Position numbers and translations under genes: made by a program
DNA from: JAVWHX01 sp036639875
GTDB taxonomy: Bacteria; Bacillota_I; Bacilli_A; Erysipelotrichales; Coprobacillaceae
Direction of reading: 5' to 3'
Assembly (NCBI GenBank): GCA_036639875.1
Contig: JAVWHX010000071.1
Location: 1-10,642, forward strand
DNA: 10,642 nucleotides
Notes under the pieces: generated by a model
Seen by the model: only the letters and a program-made list of their open reading frames with translations
Told to the model about the DNA's origin: nothing
Databases searched by the model: none
In this document: positions 1 to 6,382 of the stretch, in pieces
Numbering within the stretch: the stretch's first letter is position 1
How the letters are laid out: every line of letters begins with the position of its first letter

Positions 1-18
1 CGCGTTTTCTCACAAGGC

Positions 19-73
19 AAACCCTACAATTATTTAGAGGTAATATTTCATAAAACCCTACAATTATTTAGAG
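19..73. repeat. Two direct copies of a 21-bp sequence, 34 bp apart
   Basis: An identical 21-base sequence occurs at 19-39 and 53-73, separated by 13 bases. Its first part contains AACCCTACAAT. This 11-mer occurs a third time at 170-180, inside the 3' end of the adjacent minus-strand surface-protein gene. The repeat lies downstream of that gene's stop codon and runs toward the window edge, so more copies may lie outside. I see no hairpin with a T-tract that would make it a terminator. The 34-bp period is too short for a normal CRISPR array. Its function is unknown. Confidence 0.6.
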
Positions 74-105
74 CGCCCTTACTTACCAATCCTCCATAGA
101 AATTC

Positions 106-2040
106 TTACTTTCTTAATAATTGATCTCTCTTTTTAAATAATACAACCAATACCATAGTTGTAAGTGACAACCCTACAATATTAGCAAATAAAGTCATTT
201 GTGAATTGTCATCTGTTTTTACTTTATTGTCTGTAACAGCAGAGGTTTTTTCTTCATATACAAGAGCATATGTAGAAAACTTATCAGTTTTAAATTTTGC
301 TTTACGCCCTACTCGTGTTACTGGTATTTTTTCAGCAACATTATCATGAACCCTTACAATATAAAATACTTTCCCTTCTATTTCAAGTTCTTCAGGTAAA
401 CCAATTGTAAACTCTATTGGTTTATCTAATTGATCAAGTGTTCCTAAGGTTTGACCATCAGTTGATAACAAAATACCTAAATCTAAAAATTGAGTAATAG
501 TTGCATTTGTTCCATTCTTCTCTTCTAATAATGTAACCAATGCATTGACTTTATTAACCAATTCCTTATCAACATCTTTCTTATCAACCAATTTATTTTC
601 AATAACTGTTGTAATTTCCTTTCCATCTTTTAATGCTTGTTGAACAGCTTTAATGGTATCAGGACTCATTATTGAGTTTGGAACAAGATTACCTTTTAAG
701 ATATCATTTAAAACATCAGAAACATTATTCAAAATTGTTTGTTTTGATACTTTATCTTCAATACCCACTTGTACTTTGTGAGTTTGATTAGAAGCTTCTA
801 TAGAAGGAAATTGTATTTCATCAGGAATCACAACTTCTTCAACCTTTTTAGTTTTAACAGTAACTATACACGTAGCGTTTAATCCATTAGAAGAAGCAGT
901 AATCGTAACTGTACCATCCTTCTTTGCCGTAATTAATCCTGCACTATTTACAGTTGCTACAGTTTCATCATTTGAAGAATATGTGACAGTATCTAAAGTT
1001 TGACTTGGAGTCAAAGTACTTTTTAATTGTGCTGTTTTACCAACTTCTAATTCTAATGATGTTGTAGATAATTCTATTTTTGTAGTCATTGGAGCAACTG
1101 TATTTATACCATTTACTGGATATACTTTATACCCCGCTTTAACATCCACACCTATACTATTGTTGAATTTACCACCTGATATCACAATTGTGCCTATCGT
1201 AGTCGAACCACCCATCTTAGATACAACAGTTTTAGTATTCCCACTATTGAAGGTTCCACCACTAATCGTTAATTGCCCTTTATCCATCGTTTCATTAAGA
1301 AATCCATTCAGAATAACACCATTATCAGAACTAAATGTTCCACCAGTTATTTCAGCAATATTCCAATTTAAAAATGATGCTTGAGCAACGTTTTTAAAAG
1401 TCCCTCCAGTTATTTTCAAATTCCCATAATCATCATTCTTAATTGTATTTAACCCACCACTAAATATTCCACCATTAATCGTAAGTTTCGAATCTTTTCC
1501 AGCAGTATTTTGATTTCCATCTTGCCAACCATTAGAAACCAAACTAGAATATTTACCAGTTTGTAAAACATCTCCACCATTAATTGTCATAACTCCATGA
1601 TTAAGAATATTATAAAATGAATTTTCACCACTTGTTGATGAATTCTTTCCATTCTCATTACTTCTTAAAAATTTCCCATTGTTAATAGTAACATTTCCAC
1701 CTAGATCATTATACAATGCCGCTTTACCATGTGACAAAGCATCAAATGTTCCACCATCTATAGTAAGTGTTCCAGTGTTTAAAATAACATTATTTCCAGT
1801 CACAGAAACCTTACCAGTATTTTTTGTGTCAAGAATTGCTAAAGTTCCTTTATTAACAATATTCCCACTCATAGAATACCCATTTAAATCTAGGATTTGT
1901 TCTTCTCCTACAGCAACATTCAACACTTCATCTCTATTCGCAGTTAATTGAATAGTTGCAGGATTAGCAAAAGTTGGTACCGTCAGTAACATCATAACCA
2001 ATACAATTGAAACAATTACACTGCTTAATCTTTTTTTCAT
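106..2040 (-). CDS. Secreted beta-helix / Ig-like (Big2) surface protein with C-terminal membrane anchor
   Basis: A 644-residue cell-surface protein, probably an adhesin. The start is the ATG at 2038-2040: it is preceded by a GAAGGGA ribosome binding site and opens directly on a signal peptide (MKKRL, hydrophobic stretch, TFA near residue 25). Residues about 90-295 hold roughly eight copies of a T-I-x-G-G-x-F motif (for example LTIDGGTF, LTINGGIF, LKITGGTF, LTISGGTF), typical of right-handed beta-helix surface proteins. Residues about 318-396 form a Big2 bacterial Ig-like domain ending in TVTITASSNG and a CIVTV strand. A helical region follows, then a beta-rich domain ending FSTYALVYE. The C-terminus is sortase-signal-like: polar VKTDDNSQM, a hydrophobic segment at about 616-635, then KKRDQLLRK. 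The expected T-G is T-D, so sortase anchoring is uncertain. The gene sits under two tandem riboswitches. Binding partner and function are not recognisable. Confidence 0.88.
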   Translation of the reverse strand: MKKRLSSVIVSIVLVMMLLTVPTFANPATIQLTANRDEVLNVAVGEEQILDLNGYSMSGNIVNKGTLAILDTKNTGKVSVTGNNVILNTGTLTIDGGTFDALSHGKAALYNDLGGNVTINNGKFLRSNENGKNSSTSGENSFYNILNHGVMTINGGDVLQTGKYSSLVSNGWQDGNQNTAGKDSKLTINGGIFSGGLNTIKNDDYGNLKITGGTFKNVAQASFLNWNIAEITGGTFSSDNGVILNGFLNETMDKGQLTISGGTFNSGNTKTVVSKMGGSTTIGTIVISGGKFNNSIGVDVKAGYKVYPVNGINTVAPMTTKIELSTTSLELEVGKTAQLKSTLTPSQTLDTVTYSSNDETVATVNSAGLITAKKDGTVTITASSNGLNATCIVTVKTKKVEEVVIPDEIQFPSIEASNQTHKVQVGIEDKVSKQTILNNVSDVLNDILKGNLVPNSIMSPDTIKAVQQALKDGKEITTVIENKLVDKKDVDKELVNKVNALVTLLEEKNGTNATITQFLDLGILLSTDGQTLGTLDQLDKPIEFTIGLPEELEIEGKVFYIVRVHDNVAEKIPVTRVGRKAKFKTDKFSTYALVYEEKTSAVTDNKVKTDDNSQMTLFANIVGLSLTTMVLVVLFKKRDQLLRK

Positions 2041-2070
2041 AATTTTTCTTTCCCTTCTCTTTTTTATATG

Positions 2071-2109
2071 TAAAATAATGCACACTACGAGTCACTACGC
2101 AATGTGCAT
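2071..2109 (-). terminator. Intrinsic terminator of the gene-proximal riboswitch
   Basis: Read on the minus strand, ATGCACATTGCG (2098-2109) pairs with CGTAGTGTGCAT (2078-2089) as a 12-bp stem with two wobble pairs and an 8-nt loop. A U-rich run, UAUUUU, follows (2072-2077). It lies between the proximal aptamer and the surface-protein ribosome binding site, where an expression platform should be. Its 3' arm plus the U-run is perfectly complementary over 8 nt (2075-2082) to the 5' flank of the proximal aptamer (2195-2202), which offers an alternative fold that would break the terminator. Confidence 0.7.
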
Positions 2110-2117
2110 GAAAAGTC

Positions 2118-2206
2118 AGTTATGGTGCAACTGGCTGTCATACTCAAATAAGCTTAGACCCTATAGCTTTGCGTAATCCATCTTTCAATGGCTTTGCATT
2201 ATATAT
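2118..2206 (-). promoter_or_regulatory. c-di-GMP-I (GEMM-I) type riboswitch aptamer, gene-proximal copy
   Basis: On the minus strand this reads: GCAAAG, a short stem CCATT / GATGG closed by a GAAA tetraloop, then the hallmark ACGCAAAGC, GGGTCTAAG, a small hairpin, TATGACAGCCAG and GTTG. TCTAAG facing TATGA is a variant of the 11-nt tetraloop receptor (CCUAAG/UAUGG) with a compensatory C-G to U-A change. This matches the GAAA tetraloop docking known for the class. Compared with the distal copy, stem positions change in pairing-compatible ways (T-A to T-G, C-G to T-G). The base before GCAAA is U, where well-studied aptamers have G, so ligand specificity is not certain. Its terminator hairpin follows at 2071-2109. 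Confidence 0.85.
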
Positions 2207-2230
2207 ACAACTTAATCGCTTTCTATAAAC

Positions 2231-2269
2231 AAAAATAATACGTATCATGATTTTCTCACAATACGTATT
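2231..2269 (-). terminator. Intrinsic terminator of the distal riboswitch
   Basis: Minus-strand AATACGTATTGTGA (2256-2269) pairs with TCATGATACGTATT (2237-2250) as a 14-bp stem including two wobbles, closed by the loop GAAAA. ATTTTTGTTT follows. This is a textbook intrinsic terminator, located between the distal and the proximal aptamer. It would stop transcripts before the second riboswitch is made. It is also the first terminator met downstream of the pbp gene. Confidence 0.85.
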
Positions 2270-2279
2270 TATAGTCAGT

Positions 2280-2364
2280 AATAACACAACTGGCTGTCAT
2301 ACTCTAGTGAGCTTAGACCCTATAGCTTTGCGTCATCCATTTTTCAATGGCTTTGCGTATATAG
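2280..2364 (-). promoter_or_regulatory. c-di-GMP-I (GEMM-I) type riboswitch aptamer, distal copy
   Basis: On the minus strand the order is GCAAAG, stem CCATT GAAA AATGG with a GNRA tetraloop, GACGCAAAGC, GGGTCTAAG, hairpin CTC ACTA GAG, TATGACAGCCAG and GTTG. This is the core of the c-di-GMP-I class, with the tetraloop receptor intact as TCTAAG/TATGA. It begins about 45 nt after the stop codon of the pbp gene and is followed by its own terminator (2231-2269). The base before GCAAA is C, and the base after GTTG is T where the proximal copy has C, so the two copies may differ in affinity or specificity. The close similarity of the two copies implies a duplication. Confidence 0.85.
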
Positions 2365-2407
2365 TTTTATTTTCCTTTATTAAAACGACAACATCAATCA
2401 TTGTGCT

Positions 2408-4531
2408 CTACTTAGCTTTCACAACTATCTTTTGACCACCCGTTAATTTTGTTCCCTTAGTAACGCTTTGTTGATAAACACTACCTATACCATCAAATTG
2501 AATTTCAACATTCGCCATACTCGCAAAAGCTTCAGCTTCTTTTCTAGACCATCCATCCATCGAAGGCATAGTAATATTTGTACCATTCGTTTGAATAAAG
2601 ACTCTAGATTGTGATGAGACTTCTGACTTAGATTTTGGATATTGGTCAATAACTGTTTTCCCATCCCCAATAACAACTGGTGTTAATGAATGTGAAGATA
2701 GCATTTTATTTACAAAATCAACGCTTTGATTCATATAAGAATCTAATACATAAGTAGAAGTTTCTACTTCTTTCGTTGGTGTTTCATTAATTTTATCCAA
2801 AGCCACTCTCGTTACTGCTTTTACAAGATTACTAGATACTGTATTTCCCGCAATCGCATTTTGATACCAAAACACAATCACAATTTGAGGATCATCATAA
2901 GGTGCAAGTCCTGCAAAACTGTGGGTATTATAACCAGTCATATATTTACCATCTTTAGCAACCTGTCCAGTTCCTGTCTTACCAATAAGACGAATATCAT
3001 CCATGTGGAACTTATACCCTGTACTCCCTTTAATATTAACAACACCATCTAACAAATCTCTTGTTTGTTGTACAGCATCAGTAGAATATATCTGTTTAGA
3101 GTACTTAGATTTAGCTTGATAAATAACCTCATCCGTTTGAGAATCTACAACTTTTTCAACCAAATATGGTTCAACTGTCTTTCCATCATTCGCAAAAGCA
3201 CTATAACCTTTTAATAACTGATAACCAGTAAACGTAGATCCTTGCCCAAACCCTGTTGTTAAATATTCTAATGTTCTATCGCCTCCGGATCTTGAATATC
3301 CTGCAAATCCAGCACCAGTCGTTAATCCATCAACAGTACTCGATTGAAAGAAACCTAAGTCTTTATAATCTTCTAACAATGATTCTTTATCTGTTAACTT
3401 AGATAAAATACTACAAATAGCTGTATTACTAGAATTATAGAATCCTTGTTTATAAGAAATAGAACCCCATCCTTTACCACCATTATGGTCATTAATTGTT
3501 GTTCCTTTATAAGTAAACTTTCCTGATTCATACTTACTCTCTACATTTAATTTTTTATCCGTTAATGCATTAGCATAAACAAATGATTTAAATATAGACC
3601 CAGGCTCAACGGGTTCATTTAAGAATAAATCAACATAATTCTTCATATCTTTCTTATTTGGATCAAATGAAGGACTATTACTAATCGCAAGAATACGACC
3701 TGTTTTAGCTTCCATAATCGCACATGTTGCTTTATCAGTTTTCATTTCTTCTGACAACTTTTCCATTTGTAAATCAAGTTCATTTTGAACATCTGTATCT
3801 ATTGTCATATAAACATCATTTCCAGGAACAGGAGCTGTTTCGCTAATCACCCCATTAGGAAGTGTATAATCATTGTTATCGACAAGATATATCTTTTCAC
3901 CATTAGTTCCTTTCAATTCATCTTCAAATGCTTTTTCAATCCCCATTTGTCCTTTGATATACTTCGTAGAAGTCTCAATAAACAACTGAGCATAACCAAC
4001 TTCATAAGACGCAAAATCACCATGACGATAATTTCTTGTCGTAATCTCATCAAATTCAAGTCCAGTTAAACCTAAAGCATCAATTTGATCTTTAACCAAC
4101 GAAGAAAGATTATTTCCATATTGACCAAACTCCACTTGAAAAGAATCACTATTTAATTTCTCAAGAACTTTCTTTTCCTCCATACCAATAATAGGGGCAA
4201 GGAGTTTTGCTGTTTTTTCCTTATCAACAACATATGCCGGTTTTTTATCAATCGTAACATGTGTTTTAGAAAGCACTGCATGTAGCTTATATTTTTTTAC
4301 ATCACTTGCAATGACATCACCATCTCTGGCATATATTGTTCCTCTTTTCGCATAAAGGACTTCTTTCTTTTCACCACGACTTTCTGAATACTCTCGCATG
4401 TTTTTCCCACTAATCAAATGTTTTCCTGTAACACCTAAATAGAGGACGTTTCCAACAAGCAATAAAATAACAAATGCAAAGATACACATAATGACCTTTG
4501 CACTTTGGTTGTTACTCTTTTTCACTGCCAT
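2408..4531 (-). CDS. ftsI: Class B penicillin-binding protein (septal transpeptidase) with C-terminal PASTA domains
   Basis: A 707-residue DD-transpeptidase that cross-links septal peptidoglycan (FtsI / B. subtilis PBP2B / pneumococcal PBP2x group). Residues 13-33 are a single membrane anchor, followed by a dimerisation region with the RGTIYARDG motif at 63-71. The transpeptidase domain shows all three catalytic motifs: S312-I-F-K315 (nucleophile serine), S367-S-N369 and K518-T-G520. Residues about 590-707 form two PASTA-like repeats, which in related proteins contribute to division function and can bind peptidoglycan. The ATG overlaps the stop of the upstream ftsL-like gene by one base (TAATG), implying translational coupling. 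It is the last gene of the local dcw cluster; mraY does not follow. No terminator is visible between its stop and the riboswitch at 2364. The choice between ftsI, pbpB and pbpX as a symbol is a naming matter. Confidence 0.93.
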   Translation of the reverse strand: MAVKKSNNQSAKVIMCIFAFVILLLVGNVLYLGVTGKHLISGKNMREYSESRGEKKEVLYAKRGTIYARDGDVIASDVKKYKLHAVLSKTHVTIDKKPAYVVDKEKTAKLLAPIIGMEEKKVLEKLNSDSFQVEFGQYGNNLSSLVKDQIDALGLTGLEFDEITTRNYRHGDFASYEVGYAQLFIETSTKYIKGQMGIEKAFEDELKGTNGEKIYLVDNNDYTLPNGVISETAPVPGNDVYMTIDTDVQNELDLQMEKLSEEMKTDKATCAIMEAKTGRILAISNSPSFDPNKKDMKNYVDLFLNEPVEPGSIFKSFVYANALTDKKLNVESKYESGKFTYKGTTINDHNGGKGWGSISYKQGFYNSSNTAICSILSKLTDKESLLEDYKDLGFFQSSTVDGLTTGAGFAGYSRSGGDRTLEYLTTGFGQGSTFTGYQLLKGYSAFANDGKTVEPYLVEKVVDSQTDEVIYQAKSKYSKQIYSTDAVQQTRDLLDGVVNIKGSTGYKFHMDDIRLIGKTGTGQVAKDGKYMTGYNTHSFAGLAPYDDPQIVIVFWYQNAIAGNTVSSNLVKAVTRVALDKINETPTKEVETSTYVLDSYMNQSVDFVNKMLSSHSLTPVVIGDGKTVIDQYPKSKSEVSSQSRVFIQTNGTNITMPSMDGWSRKEAEAFASMANVEIQFDGIGSVYQQSVTKGTKLTGGQKIVVKAK

Positions 4532-4839
4532 TAGTCTCTTTGAACTCCAACAACAGCTGCAGTGGCAATATTTTGTTTATATGTATATCCGTTTTTTGTT
4601 AATACAGAAGATAGACGTGTGAAAGTCGTTAACTCTAATTTTTTCATATCTAATCCATCTATATCTGATTCAATTGTTCCAATTTCTTTTTCTAATTTTT
4701 CACAATTAATATTAAGTGTTGATTCATAAGAATTCAAAGAAACAATCCCTAATACAAACACAGTAAAACTTAATATTAATAATCTTCTAGAAAATTGCAT
4801 GAATTTAGTTTCTTTTCTTTTCGTCTTTCTCATCTTCAT
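4531..4839 (-). CDS. ftsL: FtsL-like division protein
   Basis: A small bitopic membrane protein of up to 102 residues: a basic N-terminus (MKMRKTKRKETK), one transmembrane segment at about 18-38, then a coiled-coil-like extracytoplasmic stretch (EKLEKEIGTIESDIDGLDMKK). Sequence conservation is low, as is usual for FtsL, so the call rests on size, topology and position between rsmH and the septal PBP. FtsL acts with FtsB/DivIC and FtsQ/DivIB to activate the septal synthase. The start is ambiguous. The first ATG (4839) lies only 3 nt from AAAGGA, the third codon ATG (4833) has a better 9-nt spacing, and M14 (4800) would avoid overlap with rsmH but lacks a good ribosome binding site. The longest version overlaps rsmH by 35 bases and the pbp start by one base. 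Confidence 0.75.
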   Translation of the reverse strand: MKMRKTKRKETKFMQFSRRLLILSFTVFVLGIVSLNSYESTLNINCEKLEKEIGTIESDIDGLDMKKLELTTFTRLSSVLTKNGYTYKQNIATAAVVGVQRD

Positions 4840-5767
4840 ATATCCTTTCTACTATACGTAATTTAGCAGAATGAGAGCGATGATTATTTTCAAGTTCTTC
4901 CTCATTTGCTATTATTGGTTTTTTTGATATTTTTTTAAATCTTGGTTTTAAATATTCAGGAGTAACCGGCATTCCTCTAGGTAATTCAGGTTCCTTAGTC
5001 ACTTCATTAAATCTATACTTACAAATCTTATCTTCTAAAGAATGAAATGTAATAACCGCAACTCTCCCATTAACACCCACTAAATCCAAAGCATCATCTA
5101 ATGCATTTTCAAACACATTCAATTCATCGTTAACTGCTATTCTTAATGCCTGGAAAGTTCTTTTTGCAGGATGTCCACCTTTTCTTCTTGCATAAGCGGG
5201 AATCGCATCCTTAATAATTTCAACCAATTCAAATGTTGTTTCTATTGGTTGTTTAGCTCTTTGTCTTTCAATAGCTCTTGCAATTTGCTTCGCAAACTTT
5301 TCATCAGCATACTTAAACATTATTTTAACCAATTCATGATATTCATATGTATTCACAATCTCATATGCACTTAGTTCTTGATTTTGATCCATACGCATAT
5401 CTAATCTTGCATCATAATTATAACTAAAGCCTCTTGCTCCATCATCAAATTGCGGCGATGAAACCCCTAGGTCAAAAACAATCCCATCCACTTTATCAAC
5501 GTTTAACTTTGATAATTCGTTTTTTAAATTTTCAAAGTTAGAATAAATAATTGTATAATGATCAGAAATTTGACTTAATCTTTGATCTGCTGCTTGAATA
5601 GCATTTTGATCTTGATCAAAACAATAAAGATGACCTGATGTTAATCTTTGAAGAATTTGTGCACTATGACCTCCGCCACCTAATGTACAATCCACATAGA
5701 TACCATCTTCTTTAATATTTAATCCTTCAATTGTTTCTTCTAATAAAACACTAATATGATTAAACAT
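4805..5767 (-). CDS. rsmH: 16S rRNA (cytosine-1402-N4)-methyltransferase RsmH (MraW)
   Basis: A 320-residue SAM-dependent enzyme that methylates N4 of C1402 in the decoding centre of 16S rRNA. Family marks are present in order: HISVLLEE at the N-terminus, the SAM-binding TLGGGGHS (G30-H34), acidic DQD at 51-53, FDLGVSSPQ at 98-106, RGFSY with RLDMRMD at 113-127, the insert RRKGGHPAKRTFQALRIAVN, AVITFHSLED, and a C-terminal SHSAKLRIVER. The length is typical. The start ATG at 5765-5767 has AAAGGAGA just upstream, which overlaps the mraZ stop codon. The mraZ gap is 11 bases, so the two are co-transcribed and probably coupled. The 3' end overlaps the ftsL-like gene. Confidence 0.97.
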   Translation of the reverse strand: MFNHISVLLEETIEGLNIKEDGIYVDCTLGGGGHSAQILQRLTSGHLYCFDQDQNAIQAADQRLSQISDHYTIIYSNFENLKNELSKLNVDKVDGIVFDLGVSSPQFDDGARGFSYNYDARLDMRMDQNQELSAYEIVNTYEYHELVKIMFKYADEKFAKQIARAIERQRAKQPIETTFELVEIIKDAIPAYARRKGGHPAKRTFQALRIAVNDELNVFENALDDALDLVGVNGRVAVITFHSLEDKICKYRFNEVTKEPELPRGMPVTPEYLKPRFKKISKKPIIANEEELENNHRSHSAKLRIVERIYEDEKDEKKRN

Positions 5768-5778
5768 GTCCGTCTCCT

Positions 5779-6210
5779 TTATATTTCAAATTCATCTAAA
5801 CTTTCTGATATATCATCAAAACTATCTTTATTGTCATCATAGAATTGATCCCATGTTTGACTATTCCAAATCTCAACATGATCTCCAACACCCACAACAA
5901 CACAATCCTTTTCAAGATTTCCTTCTTGTCTTAATACAAGTGGAATATTAATACGACCAAGTTTATCAAATTCACATTCACTTGCTCGAGATGTAATGAG
6001 ACGTACATAAATACGGGTACTCTTTTTCTTTTGTGGTAAACTTTGAAGTTGTTGGTAGTATTCTTCCCAGCCTTCTCTTGTATATAAAGCAAGACAGCCA
6101 TCATTTCCTCTTGTTACAAAAACACTATCTTCACATTGATTACGCATTTTTGCTGGAATACTTAATCTTCCTTTTGCATCAATACTATGCCTAAATTCAC
6201 CAAAGAACAT
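5779..6210 (-). CDS. mraZ: Transcriptional regulator MraZ
   Basis: A 143-residue DNA-binding protein made of two SpoVT/AbrB-like halves. The paired signatures are DAKGRLSIPAKMR (11-23) and DKLGRINIPLVLR (82-94), with the FFGEF opening typical of the family and an acidic C-terminal tail (DDISESLDEFE). MraZ proteins bind short direct repeats in the promoter of their own operon and control dcw transcription. The repeats are visible here immediately upstream (6221-6265). It is the first gene of the mraZ-rsmH-ftsL-pbp unit. The SD-like GGTGA lies six bases before the ATG and directly abuts the last MraZ box, so protein binding and translation initiation signals are packed together. Confidence 0.96.
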   Translation of the reverse strand: MFFGEFRHSIDAKGRLSIPAKMRNQCEDSVFVTRGNDGCLALYTREGWEEYYQQLQSLPQKKKSTRIYVRLITSRASECEFDKLGRINIPLVLRQEGNLEKDCVVVGVGDHVEIWNSQTWDQFYDDNKDSFDDISESLDEFEI

Positions 6211-6220
6211 TCAAAATCAC

Positions 6221-6265
6221 CCACTTTTTTACATTTTCATCCATTCCATTACACTCTATACCACT
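6221..6265 (-). promoter_or_regulatory. MraZ operator: five direct repeats at 10-nt period
   Basis: On the minus strand the pentamers AGTGG (6261-6265), AGTGT (6251-6255), AATGG (6241-6245), AATGT (6231-6235) and AGTGG (6221-6225) recur at exactly 10-nt steps with 5-nt spacers. An extra AATGG sits at 6246-6250. MraZ is known to bind TGGGN- or GTGN-type repeats with 5-nt spacing, so this matches its mode in period and core. The first box touches the -10 element, and the set covers the predicted start site, which fits autorepression. Confidence 0.75.
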
Positions 6266-6294
6266 ATTATATACTAATTATTTTATTATGTATA
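6266..6294 (-). promoter_or_regulatory. Promoter of the mraZ/dcw operon
   Basis: On the minus strand a perfect TATAAT -10 (6266-6271) is preceded, after a 17-nt spacer, by TATACA (6289-6294), which matches four of six -35 positions. Transcription would begin near 6259, inside the MraZ boxes. The surrounding sequence is very AT-rich, so the -35 choice is less certain than the -10. Confidence 0.6.
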
Positions 6295-6320
6295 TATATT
6301 TCAAGATGTTTTTTTATTTT

Positions 6321-6356
6321 TAAAAACTAAAAAAGTAGCAGTTTCCCGCTACTTTT
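6321..6356 (-). terminator. Intrinsic terminator downstream of the transglutaminase-like gene
   Basis: AAAAGTAGC (6331-6339) and GCTACTTTT (6348-6356) form a perfect 9-bp stem with an 8-nt loop. On the minus strand the stem is followed by a T-rich run through 6321. It lies 27 bases after the stop of the minus-strand gene and upstream of the mraZ promoter, so it insulates the dcw operon from read-through. Confidence 0.85.
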
Positions 6357-6382
6357 CAATGCTTTTCCAATTTATTACAATT

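Noticed and set aside
19..73. CRISPR array at the left edge
   Set aside because: The repeat is 21 bp with a 13-bp gap, only two full copies are present, and no cas genes are in view. The period does not fit known arrays.
1160..1384. Plus-strand reading frames inside the adhesin, pbp, rsmH and transglutaminase genes
   Set aside because: All are shadows opposite real genes, low in complexity or biased by the sense codons, without ribosome binding sites.
2041..2085. Longer start for the surface protein at a GTG (2083-2085)
   Set aside because: The codon is inside the terminator stem, has no ribosome binding site, and would put fifteen charged residues before an otherwise ideal signal peptide with a good SD.
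2366..2407. Promoter between pbp and the distal aptamer
   Set aside because: TTGTCG with TAAAAC at 16 nt is possible on the minus strand but weak in such AT-rich DNA, so it is not annotated. It remains open whether the adhesin has its own promoter.
2247..2435. Plus-strand 62-codon reading frame across the riboswitch region
   Set aside because: It is antisense to the distal aptamer and the end of pbp, has no ribosome binding site and no recognisable protein features.
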